DNA of 64,000 nucleotides from Hyphomicrobiales bacterium (GCA_017642935.1 JAEPOK010000002.1:124001-188000); one strand, 5' to 3'; positions 1 to 9,546 are shown, counted from the first letter of the stretch. The notes: a model not told the origin generated them from the sequence alone. Numbers and translations are program-made.

Positions 1-1
1 C

Positions 2-1768
2 TACGCCTTCCCAGAGGTCTTGCAGGCCATCGCCAAGCACCAAACGACCTTGGTTTTTGTCAACACGCGGGCGCAAGCCGAACTGGTGTTTCGCGAGCTT
101 TGGTCTATCAACGAGGACTCGTTGCCCATCGCTTTGCACCACGGCTCGCTGGATGTCGGTCAGCGTCGCAAAGTCGAAGAGGCGATGGCGAAAAACGCCC
201 TTCGGGCCGTCGTGGCAACATCCACGCTCGATCTCGGGATCGACTGGGGCGATGTGGACCTTGTGGTCCATGTTGGTGCGCCGAAAGGCGCCAGCCGTCT
301 GGCGCAACGGATTGGGCGCTCCAATCACCGCATGGATGAACCGTCCAAAGCCATTCTGGTTCCGGCCAATCGGTTCGAGGTGCTGGAGTGTCGGGCGGCA
401 CTGAAAGCTAATTATGACCGCGCCCAAGACACCGCAACCATCCGCGATGGGGCGCTCGATGTGCTTTCCCAACATGTCCTTGGCATGGCCTGCTCGGATG
501 CCTTTGCCAGCGATGATCTTTTTGCCGAGATTCGTTCGGCCTACCCGTACCGTTTGCTGACGCGTGAAAGCTTCGGCCGCGTCGTGCAGTTCGTCGCCAC
601 TGGAGGCTATGCGCTCAAGAGCTATGAGCGGTACGCTCGCATTCGCCAGCGCAAGGACGGTTTGTGGCGCGTGGCCAATCCCGATGTCGCGCAGCAGTAC
701 CGGCTGAATGTCGGCACCATCATCGAAATGCCCGTTCTGACGGTACGGTTGGTTTCGGCCAAACAGGCGGCGCAGCGTTCATCCGGCGCGCTTCGTGGTG
801 GACGCATTCTTGGCCAGGTCGAGGAGTATTTCCTGGAAACGTTGGTGCCAGGCGACAGCTTCTTGTTCGGCGGCGAGGTGGTGAAGTTCGAAGGCATTCG
901 CGAGCAAGACGCGCTCGTCTCGCGCACCGAATCCGGTGAACCCAAAATCCCCTCCTATGCCGGCGGCAAGTTTCCTCTTTCGACCTATCTGGCCGATGGC
1001 GTGCGCGCGATGCTTGCCGATCCGGAGAGCTGGGGTGAACTGCCTGATCAGGTGAGCGATTGGCTGCGCATGCAGCGCGACAAGTCCGCCCTGCCAGGCC
1101 GCGATGGTTTGCTGGTCGAGACATTCCCGCGCGGCAATCGCCATTACATGATTTGCTACCCCTTCGAGGGCCGGCTTGCGCATCAAACCCTTGGCATGCT
1201 GCTGACCCGCCGCATGGAACGGGCGCGCGCTAAGCCGCTCGGCTTCGTCGCGACCGATTATGTTCTCGGCGTTTGGGGTCTGGCGGATTTCGGCCAGAAG
1301 ATCACCGACGGCTCAATGCCGCTGGATGATCTCTTCGCGCAGTCCATGTTGGGTGATGATTTGGAAGAATGGATGGGCGAGAGCTATCTTCTCAAGCGCA
1401 CGTTTCGCGCTTGCGCCCTCATTTCCGGGCTGATCGAACGGCGGCATCCTGGACAAGAAAAATCCGGACGGCAAATGACCGTTTCCTCAGACCTCATCTA
1501 CGACGTCCTGCGTCAGCACGAGCCCGACCATATTCTGATGCAATCGACCTGGGCCGATGCGGCATCCGGGCTGCTCGACATCGCTCGCATCGGCTCTATG
1601 CTGGCGCGGATTGAAGGGCGAATCACCCATCAAAGGCTCGATCGCATTTCACCTCTCGCCGTGCCCATCATGTTGGAAGTCGGCAAGGAGCCAGTGTTCG
1701 GCGAGGCGCGCGATCAGGTTTTGGAAGATGCCGAAAGCCTGCTCGAAGAAGCGATGGGCGGTTCCTAA
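2..1768 (+). CDS. Ligase-associated Lhr-type DEXH-box helicase, 3' part (5' end outside window)
   Basis: This is the C-terminal ~588 residues of a superfamily 2 helicase; the reading frame is open to the left edge, so the Walker A/DEXH half lies outside the window. Visible are helicase motif IV (LVFVNTRAQAE), motif V (VATSTLDLGIDWGDVDLVV) and motif VI (RLAQRIGRSNHR), followed by the winged-helix and long Lhr-type C-terminal region. Full-length family members are about 800 residues. The next gene, pdeM, starts 28 bases downstream on the same strand; that pairing identifies the ligase-associated subgroup rather than Lhr-core of other bacteria. The family is thought to act in DNA damage response with a dedicated ATP-dependent ligase and an MBL-fold exonuclease, both found at 12512-15189. 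An internal TTG at 20 is not a real start. Confidence 0.93.
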   Translation, partial: YAFPEVLQAIAKHQTTLVFVNTRAQAELVFRELWSINEDSLPIALHHGSLDVGQRRKVEEAMAKNALRAVVATSTLDLGIDWGDVDLVVHVGAPKGASRLAQRIGRSNHRMDEPSKAILVPANRFEVLECRAALKANYDRAQDTATIRDGALDVLSQHVLGMACSDAFASDDLFAEIRSAYPYRLLTRESFGRVVQFVATGGYALKSYERYARIRQRKDGLWRVANPDVAQQYRLNVGTIIEMPVLTVRLVSAKQAAQRSSGALRGGRILGQVEEYFLETLVPGDSFLFGGEVVKFEGIREQDALVSRTESGEPKIPSYAGGKFPLSTYLADGVRAMLADPESWGELPDQVSDWLRMQRDKSALPGRDGLLVETFPRGNRHYMICYPFEGRLAHQTLGMLLTRRMERARAKPLGFVATDYVLGVWGLADFGQKITDGSMPLDDLFAQSMLGDDLEEWMGESYLLKRTFRACALISGLIERRHPGQEKSGRQMTVSSDLIYDVLRQHEPDHILMQSTWADAASGLLDIARIGSMLARIEGRITHQRLDRISPLAVPIMLEVGKEPVFGEARDQVLEDAESLLEEAMGGS

Positions 1769-1796
1769 GCCCCGATCTGAGGACTGAAAACGAACC

Positions 1797-2534
1797 GTGT
1801 CTGCCTGGCTTAGCCAAACCGCCCCAGCGAACGAAGAAGCCACCAGCGCGACCATAACCTTGGCCGGCGAAACGCTGGTTGCTGACCGCTGCGGCGCGCT
1901 CTATTGGCCGGACGAAGCGACACTTGTTGTTGCCGACCTGCACCTTGAAAAAGGTTCGTCTTTCGCGCGTTTCCGCAATCATTTGCCGCCCTACGATACG
2001 GCCGCGACGCTGCGCCAACTGGCCGCGATGGTTGATGCCTATCGGCCGACGCGACTGATCGCGCTCGGCGACAGCGTGCATGATCGCAGCGCCTGGGAAC
2101 GCCTATCGGACTCTGATCGCCACAGCCTCAGCGGCCTTTGTCATCGGGTTGAGGACTGGATTTGGATCGCAGGCAACCATGACCCCAAACCGCCAGTCGG
2201 CGTTCCCGGACGGAGCGCCCAAGAACTGGTGATTGGATCTTTGGTATTTCGCCATGAGCCGGGCGGCGAGGTCGGTGCAAAGCAGGCCGAGGTCGCAGGT
2301 CATCTGCACCCAGCCGCGCGAGTGATTGGCAAGGGTGGATCGGCGCGCCGTCCGGCCTTTGCCCATGATGGCAAACGGCTCATCTTGCCGGCCTTCGGCG
2401 CCTATGCCGGCGGGCTTTGTCTTTCCGCTGAGCCTTTTCGGCACTTGCTCATCAAAGCAAGCATGCGGGCGTCGGTCTGTGGACGCACACGCATGTTCAC
2501 CGTGCCTAGTAGCCGTATCTTGGGCTGGCGCTGA
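1797..2534 (+). CDS. pdeM: Ligase-associated DNA damage response endonuclease PdeM
   Basis: A 245-residue calcineurin-type metallophosphoesterase. The metal-binding motifs are in the usual order: DLHLEKGSSFA near residue 45, a GDSVHD block near 92, GNHD near 126 and GHLHP near 167. This arrangement and the position directly after the Lhr-type helicase match PdeM, the nuclease of the ligase-associated repair set. The start is a GTG at 1797 preceded by GAGGAC-like purines; no ATG lies nearby in frame. The C-terminal tail of about 30 residues after the core is rather basic and may be an extension specific to this lineage. It probably forms an operon with the helicase. Convergent with the DUF3429 gene, leaving only 9 bases between the stops. 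Confidence 0.9.
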   Translation: MSAWLSQTAPANEEATSATITLAGETLVADRCGALYWPDEATLVVADLHLEKGSSFARFRNHLPPYDTAATLRQLAAMVDAYRPTRLIALGDSVHDRSAWERLSDSDRHSLSGLCHRVEDWIWIAGNHDPKPPVGVPGRSAQELVIGSLVFRHEPGGEVGAKQAEVAGHLHPAARVIGKGGSARRPAFAHDGKRLILPAFGAYAGGLCLSAEPFRHLLIKASMRASVCGRTRMFTVPSSRILGWR

Positions 2535-2543
2535 ATATCTGAT

Positions 2544-3008
2544 TTAGACGATCGTCAGCACCGCCATGACGCTGAGCAGCGAGCAGACGAGTGCCGTCAG
2601 CATCGTGCGCAAATGGCCAAACCAAGGCGGGGCACCATCATCTTCAGCGTCGCCGACATCCCACGCGCCTTGCGCGGCGAATGACACAGCCAACATGACC
2701 AGTGCGGGAAACGCCGGCAGAAGGACTGCGATCCAGCCGATCAGCGACGGGATCACCGACAGCGTGAAACGTGCGTCGCGCGTTTCCGGGTTAGACAGCA
2801 GCAAGCCCATGCCCCACCGAACACCGCCAAGAAAGGACAGGATGACCGCGCCATAAACGACCGTCGAGCGCAGCGCCAAGTCGGCGCTCACAAGCCAGAG
2901 GCCACCAAGCGCGAAGATAATCACGCCGGCAACAAACGGTATGGCGCCGGTCAGACCGAGCCAGAGCGGCGCTTTGGGTACGGTTTGGAGGGCAGTGAAA
3001 ACGCGCAT
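2544..3008 (-). CDS. DUF3429 family small membrane protein
   Basis: A 154-residue protein with about five predicted membrane segments (roughly residues 17-40, 46-66, 84-105, 106-118 and 135-153). The GGVRWGMGL motif after the second helix is characteristic of the DUF3429 family, whose members in alphaproteobacteria and mitochondria (TMEM69-like) have no known biochemical function. It is the last gene of a minus-strand run with the TIGR02186 and TauE/SafE genes; its ATG is 20 bases after the TIGR02186 stop. Family assignment is from the motif and topology; function is unknown. Confidence 0.82.
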   Translation of the reverse strand: MRVFTALQTVPKAPLWLGLTGAIPFVAGVIIFALGGLWLVSADLALRSTVVYGAVILSFLGGVRWGMGLLLSNPETRDARFTLSVIPSLIGWIAVLLPAFPALVMLAVSFAAQGAWDVGDAEDDGAPPWFGHLRTMLTALVCSLLSVMAVLTIV

Positions 3009-3028
3009 TGGCCGTCCTTAATTTGTGG

Positions 3029-3856
3029 TCACGATCGGCGGAAGACCACGGATCCCAACCATCCGGTGAACAGGGCCAGGACCACAGCAAGACCGCCATA
3101 CATCAGTTGATCACGCTGGGACATGCGGAAGATGAACTGTTCGAACCCCGTCTTGCGCACCAGAATGCCCACACGCTCCTCGGCGAGCAAGACGCCACCG
3201 GAAAACAGGTAGACATTCACGTCAAAAAGGCCAAGCGGCACGTCGGCGGGAAAGGTGGCGCGGGCACGGAACAGCGTGTTGTCGATGACGGCGACCGCGT
3301 TGGGATCTTCCTGATAGACGCGCGCTTCGCGTTGCAGCCGCAAAAACGCCCGCTCGAAAACCCGTGGATCGATCCCTTCGGTTTCCGGCGCGTCTGCCTG
3401 GCTGTCATTTTCGCCTTGGCTGTCATTATCGGTGGACACGGCATTGTCGTCCTCCTCTTCGGGCGACAAAACCTGCTCGATACCGATCTGAAACCGGCGG
3501 AGCAGCGAGGAATGCGCGATCTCCGAAACCGGCCGATTGGAAAGCACCGTGTAGGCGCTGGGCACGCCCTCAAAGGTGCGCGCGCGGGTGTTCACCCAAA
3601 CACCCAAAACCCGTTCCTTCAGACGCGTCACACGATCTGATTGCGGGCCGGTGACCGTCACAACGACATCATAGTCGGACGCCCGGGGCACAGTCGCCGC
3701 GTCACGGCGCACCGCGCCAAACACGGTGATCGCTGAGCCGGTGAAGTTGGAGGTGATATCGACCGTGCGCTCCGACAGCGTCACGATGAGCGATTCTGCC
3801 CGCACTGGTAGAGCGACCAGAAATGTCAGCAGGAGGATCAGAGCTATCCGCATCAT
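3029..3856 (-). CDS. TIGR02186 family periplasmic/membrane-anchored protein
   Basis: A 275-residue protein with an N-terminal signal peptide (residues 1-20, ending ALPVRA), an extracytoplasmic beta-rich body beginning with the family-typical stretch around ITVFGAVRRDA, and one C-terminal membrane segment (about 248-268) followed by a short RRS tail. A very acidic insert lies near residues 126-155. The family (Alph_Pro_TM) is restricted to alphaproteobacteria and typically sits beside a TauE/SafE anion permease, as here: its ATG overlaps the permease stop by four bases (ATGA), so the two are probably translationally coupled. An accessory role in export of sulfite or another organosulfur product is a context inference only. 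Confidence 0.87.
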   Translation of the reverse strand: MMRIALILLLTFLVALPVRAESLIVTLSERTVDITSNFTGSAITVFGAVRRDAATVPRASDYDVVVTVTGPQSDRVTRLKERVLGVWVNTRARTFEGVPSAYTVLSNRPVSEIAHSSLLRRFQIGIEQVLSPEEEDDNAVSTDNDSQGENDSQADAPETEGIDPRVFERAFLRLQREARVYQEDPNAVAVIDNTLFRARATFPADVPLGLFDVNVYLFSGGVLLAEERVGILVRKTGFEQFIFRMSQRDQLMYGGLAVVLALFTGWLGSVVFRRS

Positions 3857-4773
3857 CCGCCGATCTCCGTCACGGAGAAGAGTTCTGCCGGTTCGATGGC
3901 CAGATCAAACAGGAACCTCGCGCCGACTGACAGGATCAGCAGCGCCAGCAGCAAACGCAATTGTTCGCCTTTCAGCTTTTGCCCCGCCGAGGCACCGAAC
4001 TGCGCGCCAAGCACCCCACCAACCATCAAGATCAATCCCAGGATGATATCGACGGACCCGGTGGTCAATGCGTGCAGCACGGTGGCGACTGCCATCGTCA
4101 CCAGAATCTGCACCAGCGAGGTGCCGATCACCACATTGCCAGGAACCCGCAGGAGATAAATCAGCGCTGGCACCATGATAAAGCCACCGCCAATGCCAAG
4201 AATGGCGCCCGCGAAACCAATCAGCAGCCCCAGCGTGACAACTGGAATGACAGAGATATAGAGACGAGATTTCTTGAAAGCCGTCTTCAGCGGCAGCCCG
4301 TGCACCCAGGTATGCTGACCGGGTTTGCGGTTCGACACCGCCCGACCGCGTGCGCCGCGCCAGACCGAGCGCGCGCTTTCGAAAAACATCATGCCGCCAA
4401 TCGTGCCCAAAAACAGCATGTAGGAGACGGAAATAATGAGATCGAGCTGGCCGAGGGCGCGCAAAATCGAAAACAGCCAAACGCCGAGTGAAGAGCCGAT
4501 GACGCCGCCGCATAAGAGGACGCCGGCCAATTTGAAATCGACGCCGCCTTTGCGCCAATAGCTCAACACACCGGAGGTTGAGGAGGCAACAACCTGGCTG
4601 GTCACTGTGGCCACAGCAACGGACGGCGGAATGCCGGAAAAAATGAGAAGCGGCGTCAGCAAGAACCCGCCGCCCACTCCAAAAAGACCCGAGACGAAAC
4701 CCACCGCGCCGCCCATGCCCAGAATGAGGAACACGTTGACGGCCAATTCGGCAATGGGCAGATAAATCTGCAT
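3853..4773 (-). CDS. Sulfite exporter TauE/SafE family permease
   Basis: A 306-residue inner membrane permease with the internal duplication of the TauE/SafE family: the glycine-rich signature appears twice, as GLFGVGGGFLLTP near residue 29 and as AILGIGGGFIMVP near residue 191, each followed by several hydrophobic helices (about eight or nine in total). A charged cytoplasmic loop of about 30 residues (near 135-165) separates the halves. Family members export sulfite, sulfoacetate or related anions; the substrate here cannot be read from the sequence. It heads the operon with the TIGR02186 and DUF3429 genes. A 7-bp inverted repeat lies 74-98 bases upstream of the ATG. Confidence 0.88.
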   Translation of the reverse strand: MQIYLPIAELAVNVFLILGMGGAVGFVSGLFGVGGGFLLTPLLIFSGIPPSVAVATVTSQVVASSTSGVLSYWRKGGVDFKLAGVLLCGGVIGSSLGVWLFSILRALGQLDLIISVSYMLFLGTIGGMMFFESARSVWRGARGRAVSNRKPGQHTWVHGLPLKTAFKKSRLYISVIPVVTLGLLIGFAGAILGIGGGFIMVPALIYLLRVPGNVVIGTSLVQILVTMAVATVLHALTTGSVDIILGLILMVGGVLGAQFGASAGQKLKGEQLRLLLALLILSVGARFLFDLAIEPAELFSVTEIGG

Positions 4774-4846
4774 GGGGTGGGCTGACTTTCGGGCAGGCTA
4801 CAAAATGCCGGACGGCGCGAACAAACACGGTCTGGCTGATCGTGTA

Positions 4847-4871
4847 TGACCCCGGCATTGGTCGGGGGTCA
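4847..4871. repeat. 7-bp inverted repeat upstream of the TauE/SafE gene
   Basis: TGACCCC at 4847-4853 and GGGGTCA at 4865-4871 form a perfect 7-bp stem with an 11-base loop. There is no T-run on either side, so it is not a standard terminator. It lies between the TauE/SafE start and the end of the PodJ-like frame, which both read on the minus strand. It might be an operator for the permease operon or an end-of-transcript hairpin for the upstream gene. Confidence 0.4.
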
Positions 4872-4953
4872 ATCAACGCAGGGCGTGTTGTCGCCTGCCT
4901 ACGACTAAAGGTGTGTGCGTTCGCGCCCTACCGGCGAGTTTCGCCGTCAATGA

Positions 4954-5607
4954 CTAAAGGCTACGGCCCTGTCGCAGGGCATCCAAGAGCGCCTGGTCGA
5001 TGGTATCAGAGTCACCAAGCCCGACCGATTGGCGGAAGGCACGCACCGCTTCGTTGGTTCTCGGACCGAGCAAACCGTCTGCTGGACCTGGATTATAGCC
5101 GCGTTCAGCCAGCAGCGCCTGTGCTTCTGCGATGAGGCGCTGCGTCGGTGTCGCGCTGGCGCTTTCGGCTGAATCATCCCAGCCACCGGCTGGACCTTGA
5201 ACGGCAACTGCCGCGGTTTCCACCGGAACGGGCCGCCAATTATCGACCCGGGCACGCGCGAGCGCCAATGCTTGCTCGCCCAACACGCCGGCAACCTCAT
5301 CACGGCGCGCGACGGCTTCATTGTCGCCGGCGTTGGCGGCAAGGGCGAACCATTTGTAGGACTCCATCAGATCGCGTTCGACCCCCATGCCGCGCGCATA
5401 AAGAACGGCAAGGTTGAACTGGCTATCAGCTAGGCCGCGATTGGCGGCGGGAATGAACCAACCGGCGGCGCGGGCGAAGTCAGGCGCTTGTCCGCCACCT
5501 TCGGCGGCCATGACCGCCAGATTGTGCATCGCGCGAGGATTACCGCCAAGTGCCGCGCGCTCGTACCAAGCGATGGCGCCGTTGCGATCTCGATCGACGC
5601 CGCGACC
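4954..5607 (-). pseudogene. Detached C-terminal part of the PodJ-like protein (Sel1 repeats and peptidoglycan-binding domain after an in-frame TAG)
   Basis: This stretch is in exactly the same frame as the gene that ends with TAG at 5608-5610 and has no other stop until 4954. It begins in the middle of a Sel1 repeat (GRGVDRDRNGAIAWYERAA), continues with two further Sel1-type repeats (AMHNLAVM..., SQFNLAVLYARGMGVERD), and ends with a PG_binding_1 domain (motif RGYNPGPADGLLGPRTNEA) that is a natural C-terminus for this family. Without readthrough it would not be exported, because the membrane anchor is in the upstream part; an internal ATG at 5529 could only give a cytosolic fragment of 191 residues. 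It could be a decayed end, a strain-level mutation or a base-call error. Confidence 0.75.
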
Positions 5608-8600
5608 CTATTCGTAGAAGCTTCCTAGACGATAAGCCGCCGGGATGACGCCCTGGTCTGCAGCGCGGCCATACCAATGGGCGGCAGCGCCTAGATCCTG
5701 CGACACGAAGCGGCCTTCCATGAACCGCGTAGCTATTTCGAACGCAGCGGTAGGGTCACCGCTGGCAGCAGCGACACGCAGTCGAGGCGAGCCAATCGCT
5801 TCAGGCAATGCATCAGCGGTTGCCGCCGGTAGCGATGGCGTCGGGAGGTTGAGTAGAGGCCCGAGATCGTTGGCTGGTGGGGGTAGCGCTGACTCCTGCG
5901 ACGCGATTTGCGGCGCCGTTGGCTCCGGACCATCTTGAATGGCGGCGAGCTCGTCTGTTGCAGCTTCGGCCAATTGGGGTGTTTCGGCCATAACAGGGCC
6001 ACGATCGCGCTCAAAGCCGCTGCCGACGACGCCGTCGCGCGCCAGGCTGTCTTCTGAGACACGTGGTGAATCGGCAGCCAGTTCAGACCCGGCTAGCGTG
6101 CTTGCGTCCGCAGCGCTATCGGCGTCTTCAGTTTGTGACGGCTCTGCCGGCAGGACATCATCGCTGGTCGCTAAGCTTGCGCCCTCACCCACGGCGCGCA
6201 CTGATTCTTCCGGCGCGGCGCTCACATCAGCGTCCGAGCCATCGGAGACGGGTGCTTCAGCGGGTGCGATCGGCGCGATCACCGTGTCGGCAGCGCGGTC
6301 GCCCGGCATGATCAGATTGACGACAAAAAGACCAAGGCCAAGGGTGAAGAGCACCAGGGCAAACAGCATAGCGCGGGAAAGCACGCGCTGGCGTTTCTCA
6401 TCCTTTGCCTTGCGCTCGGTTTGCTGCTTGCGCGCGGTTTTAGCTGCACCACCCAGGGCGTTCATCGGATTGTCTGTTGGGTCGGCGGCGGGGGTGGTCG
6501 GTGAGGATGCCGGCTCGTTCAACGCTGGTTTGTCTAGCCCAGGCTCAATCCGAGCGTCGTCCTGCTGACGACCTCTCGAGCCTGCCAGGTTGGGGCCCGA
6601 CATGGTGTCTGCGCCGCCGGATCCCTGCGGTGCAGCACCCACTGATGATCCGCCGCCAGCTTGCAGGGCTGCAGCCTGCGCAGCGCGGCGCGCGGCGGCG
6701 ATGAAGCTTGCACGCTGATTGGCGGTGTCACCTTGGGCGTTGGCGTCCTGGGATCCCGTAGCTGCCGACTTGGCGCGACGCGACGTGCGGGCCGGACGTT
6801 GCGGGGCCGCATTGATGGCGCCTGAAAGCTGACGCAGCAGCGTTTGCGCATCGCCGGGCGCCGGGATCACGTCGGGCGCGTCAGCCTCTTCAGCCTTGTC
6901 GTCTGCGAACTCATCGTTCGACGCGTCGCTGCTCGCGGCCATCGAGGATAGGTCAAGCGGCGGAAGCTCATCTTTTTCCGGAAGGCTTCCCTTTGGCAGG
7001 AGATCATCAAGTGGCGAAACTGTCTGAGCGGGTCGCGCGTCAGCTTCAGTCTCTACCGGTTGCGGCTCTTGTGCCGACTCCGACGGCCGGTCGAAGGCAT
7101 GCGCCATCTCTTCCAATGATGGCTGAGGCTTGGGTGCTGGCGTTTCAACCGTCGCCTTTTCGGCAAGGTGGCGCGCGGCCAGATCGTCCGTCTCCAACGC
7201 ATCGATACGGCCGATGACCGTTTCCAACGCGCCTTGAACGCTTTCCAGCGTGTCCAGCATGCGCTGGTCCTGGTCGCTGGCGTGTTCGCGCAGGGCAACC
7301 AGTTCGCCTTGCAGCGCCTGCATACCCAACGCGTCTTGCGTTTCAGCCTGCGGGTCGAACAAGCCCAACGACTGAACGCGGTTGGCAAGATCGTTTATCT
7401 CGCTCTCGATCTCTGGCAGGATCCCGGCATCGCCGGTGGACCGCGCGGTGTCGAAGCGGGCCGCCAGATGCCGGACCTGATCAACAATGGCGCGCTGCAA
7501 ATCGCGATTGGAGCCCAGTTCGACGCTGGCGCGGGCGCGGGCAAGTTCTGCGTGCAAACGGTTCACATCATCGCGGGAGATGATGCCGGCCTCTGAATGG
7601 CGCTTGTTAAGCTCAACCAACTGGCTTTCCAGCGAGGCCAGAGCAACATCAGCCAGCGGCGTTGGCATTGCCTGGATAAGACCTTCCAGGCGGTTGGACA
7701 TATGATCGATCAACGGTGCATCGGCGGCTGAAATCGCACGCTGAATGCCGTCCAAGCGCTCATCAACGGTATCAAGACGGGAAGCCAGGGGGTCGATGGT
7801 GCTCGACAGACGGCTGTCGATCTTCGCTTCGACCGCCTCGATAATCGCCTCGGTCTTGGGAATGGATTTCAGGCAGGACTCGACCCGCTCGCCAAGCTCG
7901 CGCACGGCCATGCCAAGCCGCGCTGTGCCATCATCTTCCTGCAAGGCGGTGACGCGGCCGGTCAAGTCGAGCAAGGCATGCTCAATCTCGCGCACCGGCA
8001 TCGTCGAGCTGAAGCTATCCATCTGGCGCGAGAGCGCAGCAACCTCACGCGCCATATCCGATTGATTGGCAAGACGATCATCGAGCGCGTTCAGCCGTTC
8101 CGACAGGCCAGCAACCTGCGCGGCATAGCTCCCGGTCATCTCTTCAATGCGATCGAGCGCGGAGAAGCGTTGATCGATGCCGGCTATATCAATGGCAGGT
8201 GCGGCGTTGCGCATCTCTTCGCGGATCGTATCCAGCGCGCTCGTCAAACCACGGGCTTCGTCCTGGAAGGTGGAAAGACGCGCCATCTCCGTTTGGATGG
8301 CATCCAGACGCTGGGTGACCGCGCTGTCGTCGGCGCCGCTCGCCAAGGCTTCGATGCGCGCTTCGAGCGCGACCAGGCGCTCAACAACCGCACCGATCGC
8401 TTCGTTGACGACGTTCGGCTCCTGCGCCGCGTTTGCTGCCATCGCCTTGACGCTTTCCAGCGCCTCGGTGATGCGATCGGCACCATTGTGGGGGTCGTTT
8501 TCCAATTGCGCGATCATTGAGCGCATTTCGCCGACCAACGCGCCGGTGTTGTTCTCGCTAAGGTTGTCCAGCACCTCACGCAAGCTGGTGACCTCGCCAT

Positions 8601-9546
8601 AAAGCGCGTCGATTTTTTCATCATGCGCGCCGACATCTTTCAACGTGTCGAGGCGGGAGAGAACGTGGCGATAGCCGTCTTCCAGAGACTGGATCGCCTC
8701 GGGTTTCGGCATTGCCGCAATTGTATCCTGAACAGCGCGGATCTGATCGCTGAGCTGCGCCAGATCGGGTCCAGTGACCACTTGCGGTGTGTCAGTGGCG
8801 GTTGCGGACGATGAACCATTGTCAACGCGCGCCTGGAGTGCGGCCACCTGTTGATGGAGCCCGGCTTGTTCGGCAGCGCTCGATTCGGCGATGGATCGAA
8901 CGTCAACGACTGCGTCGGTCAAACGGGAAAACTGTTCATCCAGTCGGCTGATGAGTTGGTCCAATCCCGACGACTCGGCAGGTGGGGCAGGTTCTGGCGA
9001 CGTCGCGCTGGGCTCTGGAACATGGACCGGATGCTCTGGCACTGCAGGCGGGGCGGCGGGTTCGGGCGCAGCCTGCGGGGGTGCGGCGGGGGGTTCCATC
9101 GGTGCAGGAGCCGCATCGGGCACATGCCCGTGCTCGAGCTCATGTTTGCGGCGGCGCAAAGCCTCCAATGGATCAAAGGCCCGCTGCGGGCTTGGCACTG
9201 AGGCTTGTTTAGCGGTCGTAGCCGCCACGGGTGCAGGCGCAGCCGATCCACCCGAAACTTTAGATTCAAGCGTCTCGATATTCTTGGCGATGGCGGCAAG
9301 GCGCGACTGGAGATCGTGAGCGGGCTCGGCTGCTCGCGCTCGGCTCTGCGGTTGCTGGGGCGATGCGGCGGCGGGCGCCAGCGATGCCTGGGGATCTGGT
9401 GCCTGCTGTCCAAGCACGTTTTGCATCCATTCACCGACAGTTGGCTGTGCGGCGTGAACTGCTGCGCCATGCGAGGTCGTCTGACCTGTGCCATGGTCGG
9501 TTCGATGAGTGGGTTGTTGCCACGTGTTTTGGGACTGTTGAGCCAT
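5608..9546 (-). CDS. PodJ-like polarity/peptidoglycan-associated protein, truncated by TAG within a Sel1 repeat
   Basis: A 1312-residue protein. Residues 1-200 are rich in Pro, Ala and Gln and look disordered; about 200-850 is a long series of heptad-like coiled-coil blocks with recurring ALDDRL/RLDTVDERL-type segments; 850-1055 is acidic then basic low-complexity; one membrane segment spans about 1060-1080 after a basic RKAKDEKRQR stretch; the rest is periplasmic, ending in Sel1 repeats from about 1250. This is the layout of PodJ of Caulobacter and rhizobia: cytoplasmic coiled coil for polar protein recruitment, one membrane pass, periplasmic Sel1 plus peptidoglycan-binding end. The reading frame stops at a TAG where the repeat expects a K/Q residue (YE-stop-GRGV); the intact form would be about 1530 residues. 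The start ATG has only a weak ribosome-binding site. Confidence 0.85.
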   Translation of the reverse strand: MAQQSQNTWQQPTHRTDHGTGQTTSHGAAVHAAQPTVGEWMQNVLGQQAPDPQASLAPAAASPQQPQSRARAAEPAHDLQSRLAAIAKNIETLESKVSGGSAAPAPVAATTAKQASVPSPQRAFDPLEALRRRKHELEHGHVPDAAPAPMEPPAAPPQAAPEPAAPPAVPEHPVHVPEPSATSPEPAPPAESSGLDQLISRLDEQFSRLTDAVVDVRSIAESSAAEQAGLHQQVAALQARVDNGSSSATATDTPQVVTGPDLAQLSDQIRAVQDTIAAMPKPEAIQSLEDGYRHVLSRLDTLKDVGAHDEKIDALYGEVTSLREVLDNLSENNTGALVGEMRSMIAQLENDPHNGADRITEALESVKAMAANAAQEPNVVNEAIGAVVERLVALEARIEALASGADDSAVTQRLDAIQTEMARLSTFQDEARGLTSALDTIREEMRNAAPAIDIAGIDQRFSALDRIEEMTGSYAAQVAGLSERLNALDDRLANQSDMAREVAALSRQMDSFSSTMPVREIEHALLDLTGRVTALQEDDGTARLGMAVRELGERVESCLKSIPKTEAIIEAVEAKIDSRLSSTIDPLASRLDTVDERLDGIQRAISAADAPLIDHMSNRLEGLIQAMPTPLADVALASLESQLVELNKRHSEAGIISRDDVNRLHAELARARASVELGSNRDLQRAIVDQVRHLAARFDTARSTGDAGILPEIESEINDLANRVQSLGLFDPQAETQDALGMQALQGELVALREHASDQDQRMLDTLESVQGALETVIGRIDALETDDLAARHLAEKATVETPAPKPQPSLEEMAHAFDRPSESAQEPQPVETEADARPAQTVSPLDDLLPKGSLPEKDELPPLDLSSMAASSDASNDEFADDKAEEADAPDVIPAPGDAQTLLRQLSGAINAAPQRPARTSRRAKSAATGSQDANAQGDTANQRASFIAAARRAAQAAALQAGGGSSVGAAPQGSGGADTMSGPNLAGSRGRQQDDARIEPGLDKPALNEPASSPTTPAADPTDNPMNALGGAAKTARKQQTERKAKDEKRQRVLSRAMLFALVLFTLGLGLFVVNLIMPGDRAADTVIAPIAPAEAPVSDGSDADVSAAPEESVRAVGEGASLATSDDVLPAEPSQTEDADSAADASTLAGSELAADSPRVSEDSLARDGVVGSGFERDRGPVMAETPQLAEAATDELAAIQDGPEPTAPQIASQESALPPPANDLGPLLNLPTPSLPAATADALPEAIGSPRLRVAAASGDPTAAFEIATRFMEGRFVSQDLGAAAHWYGRAADQGVIPAAYRLGSFYE

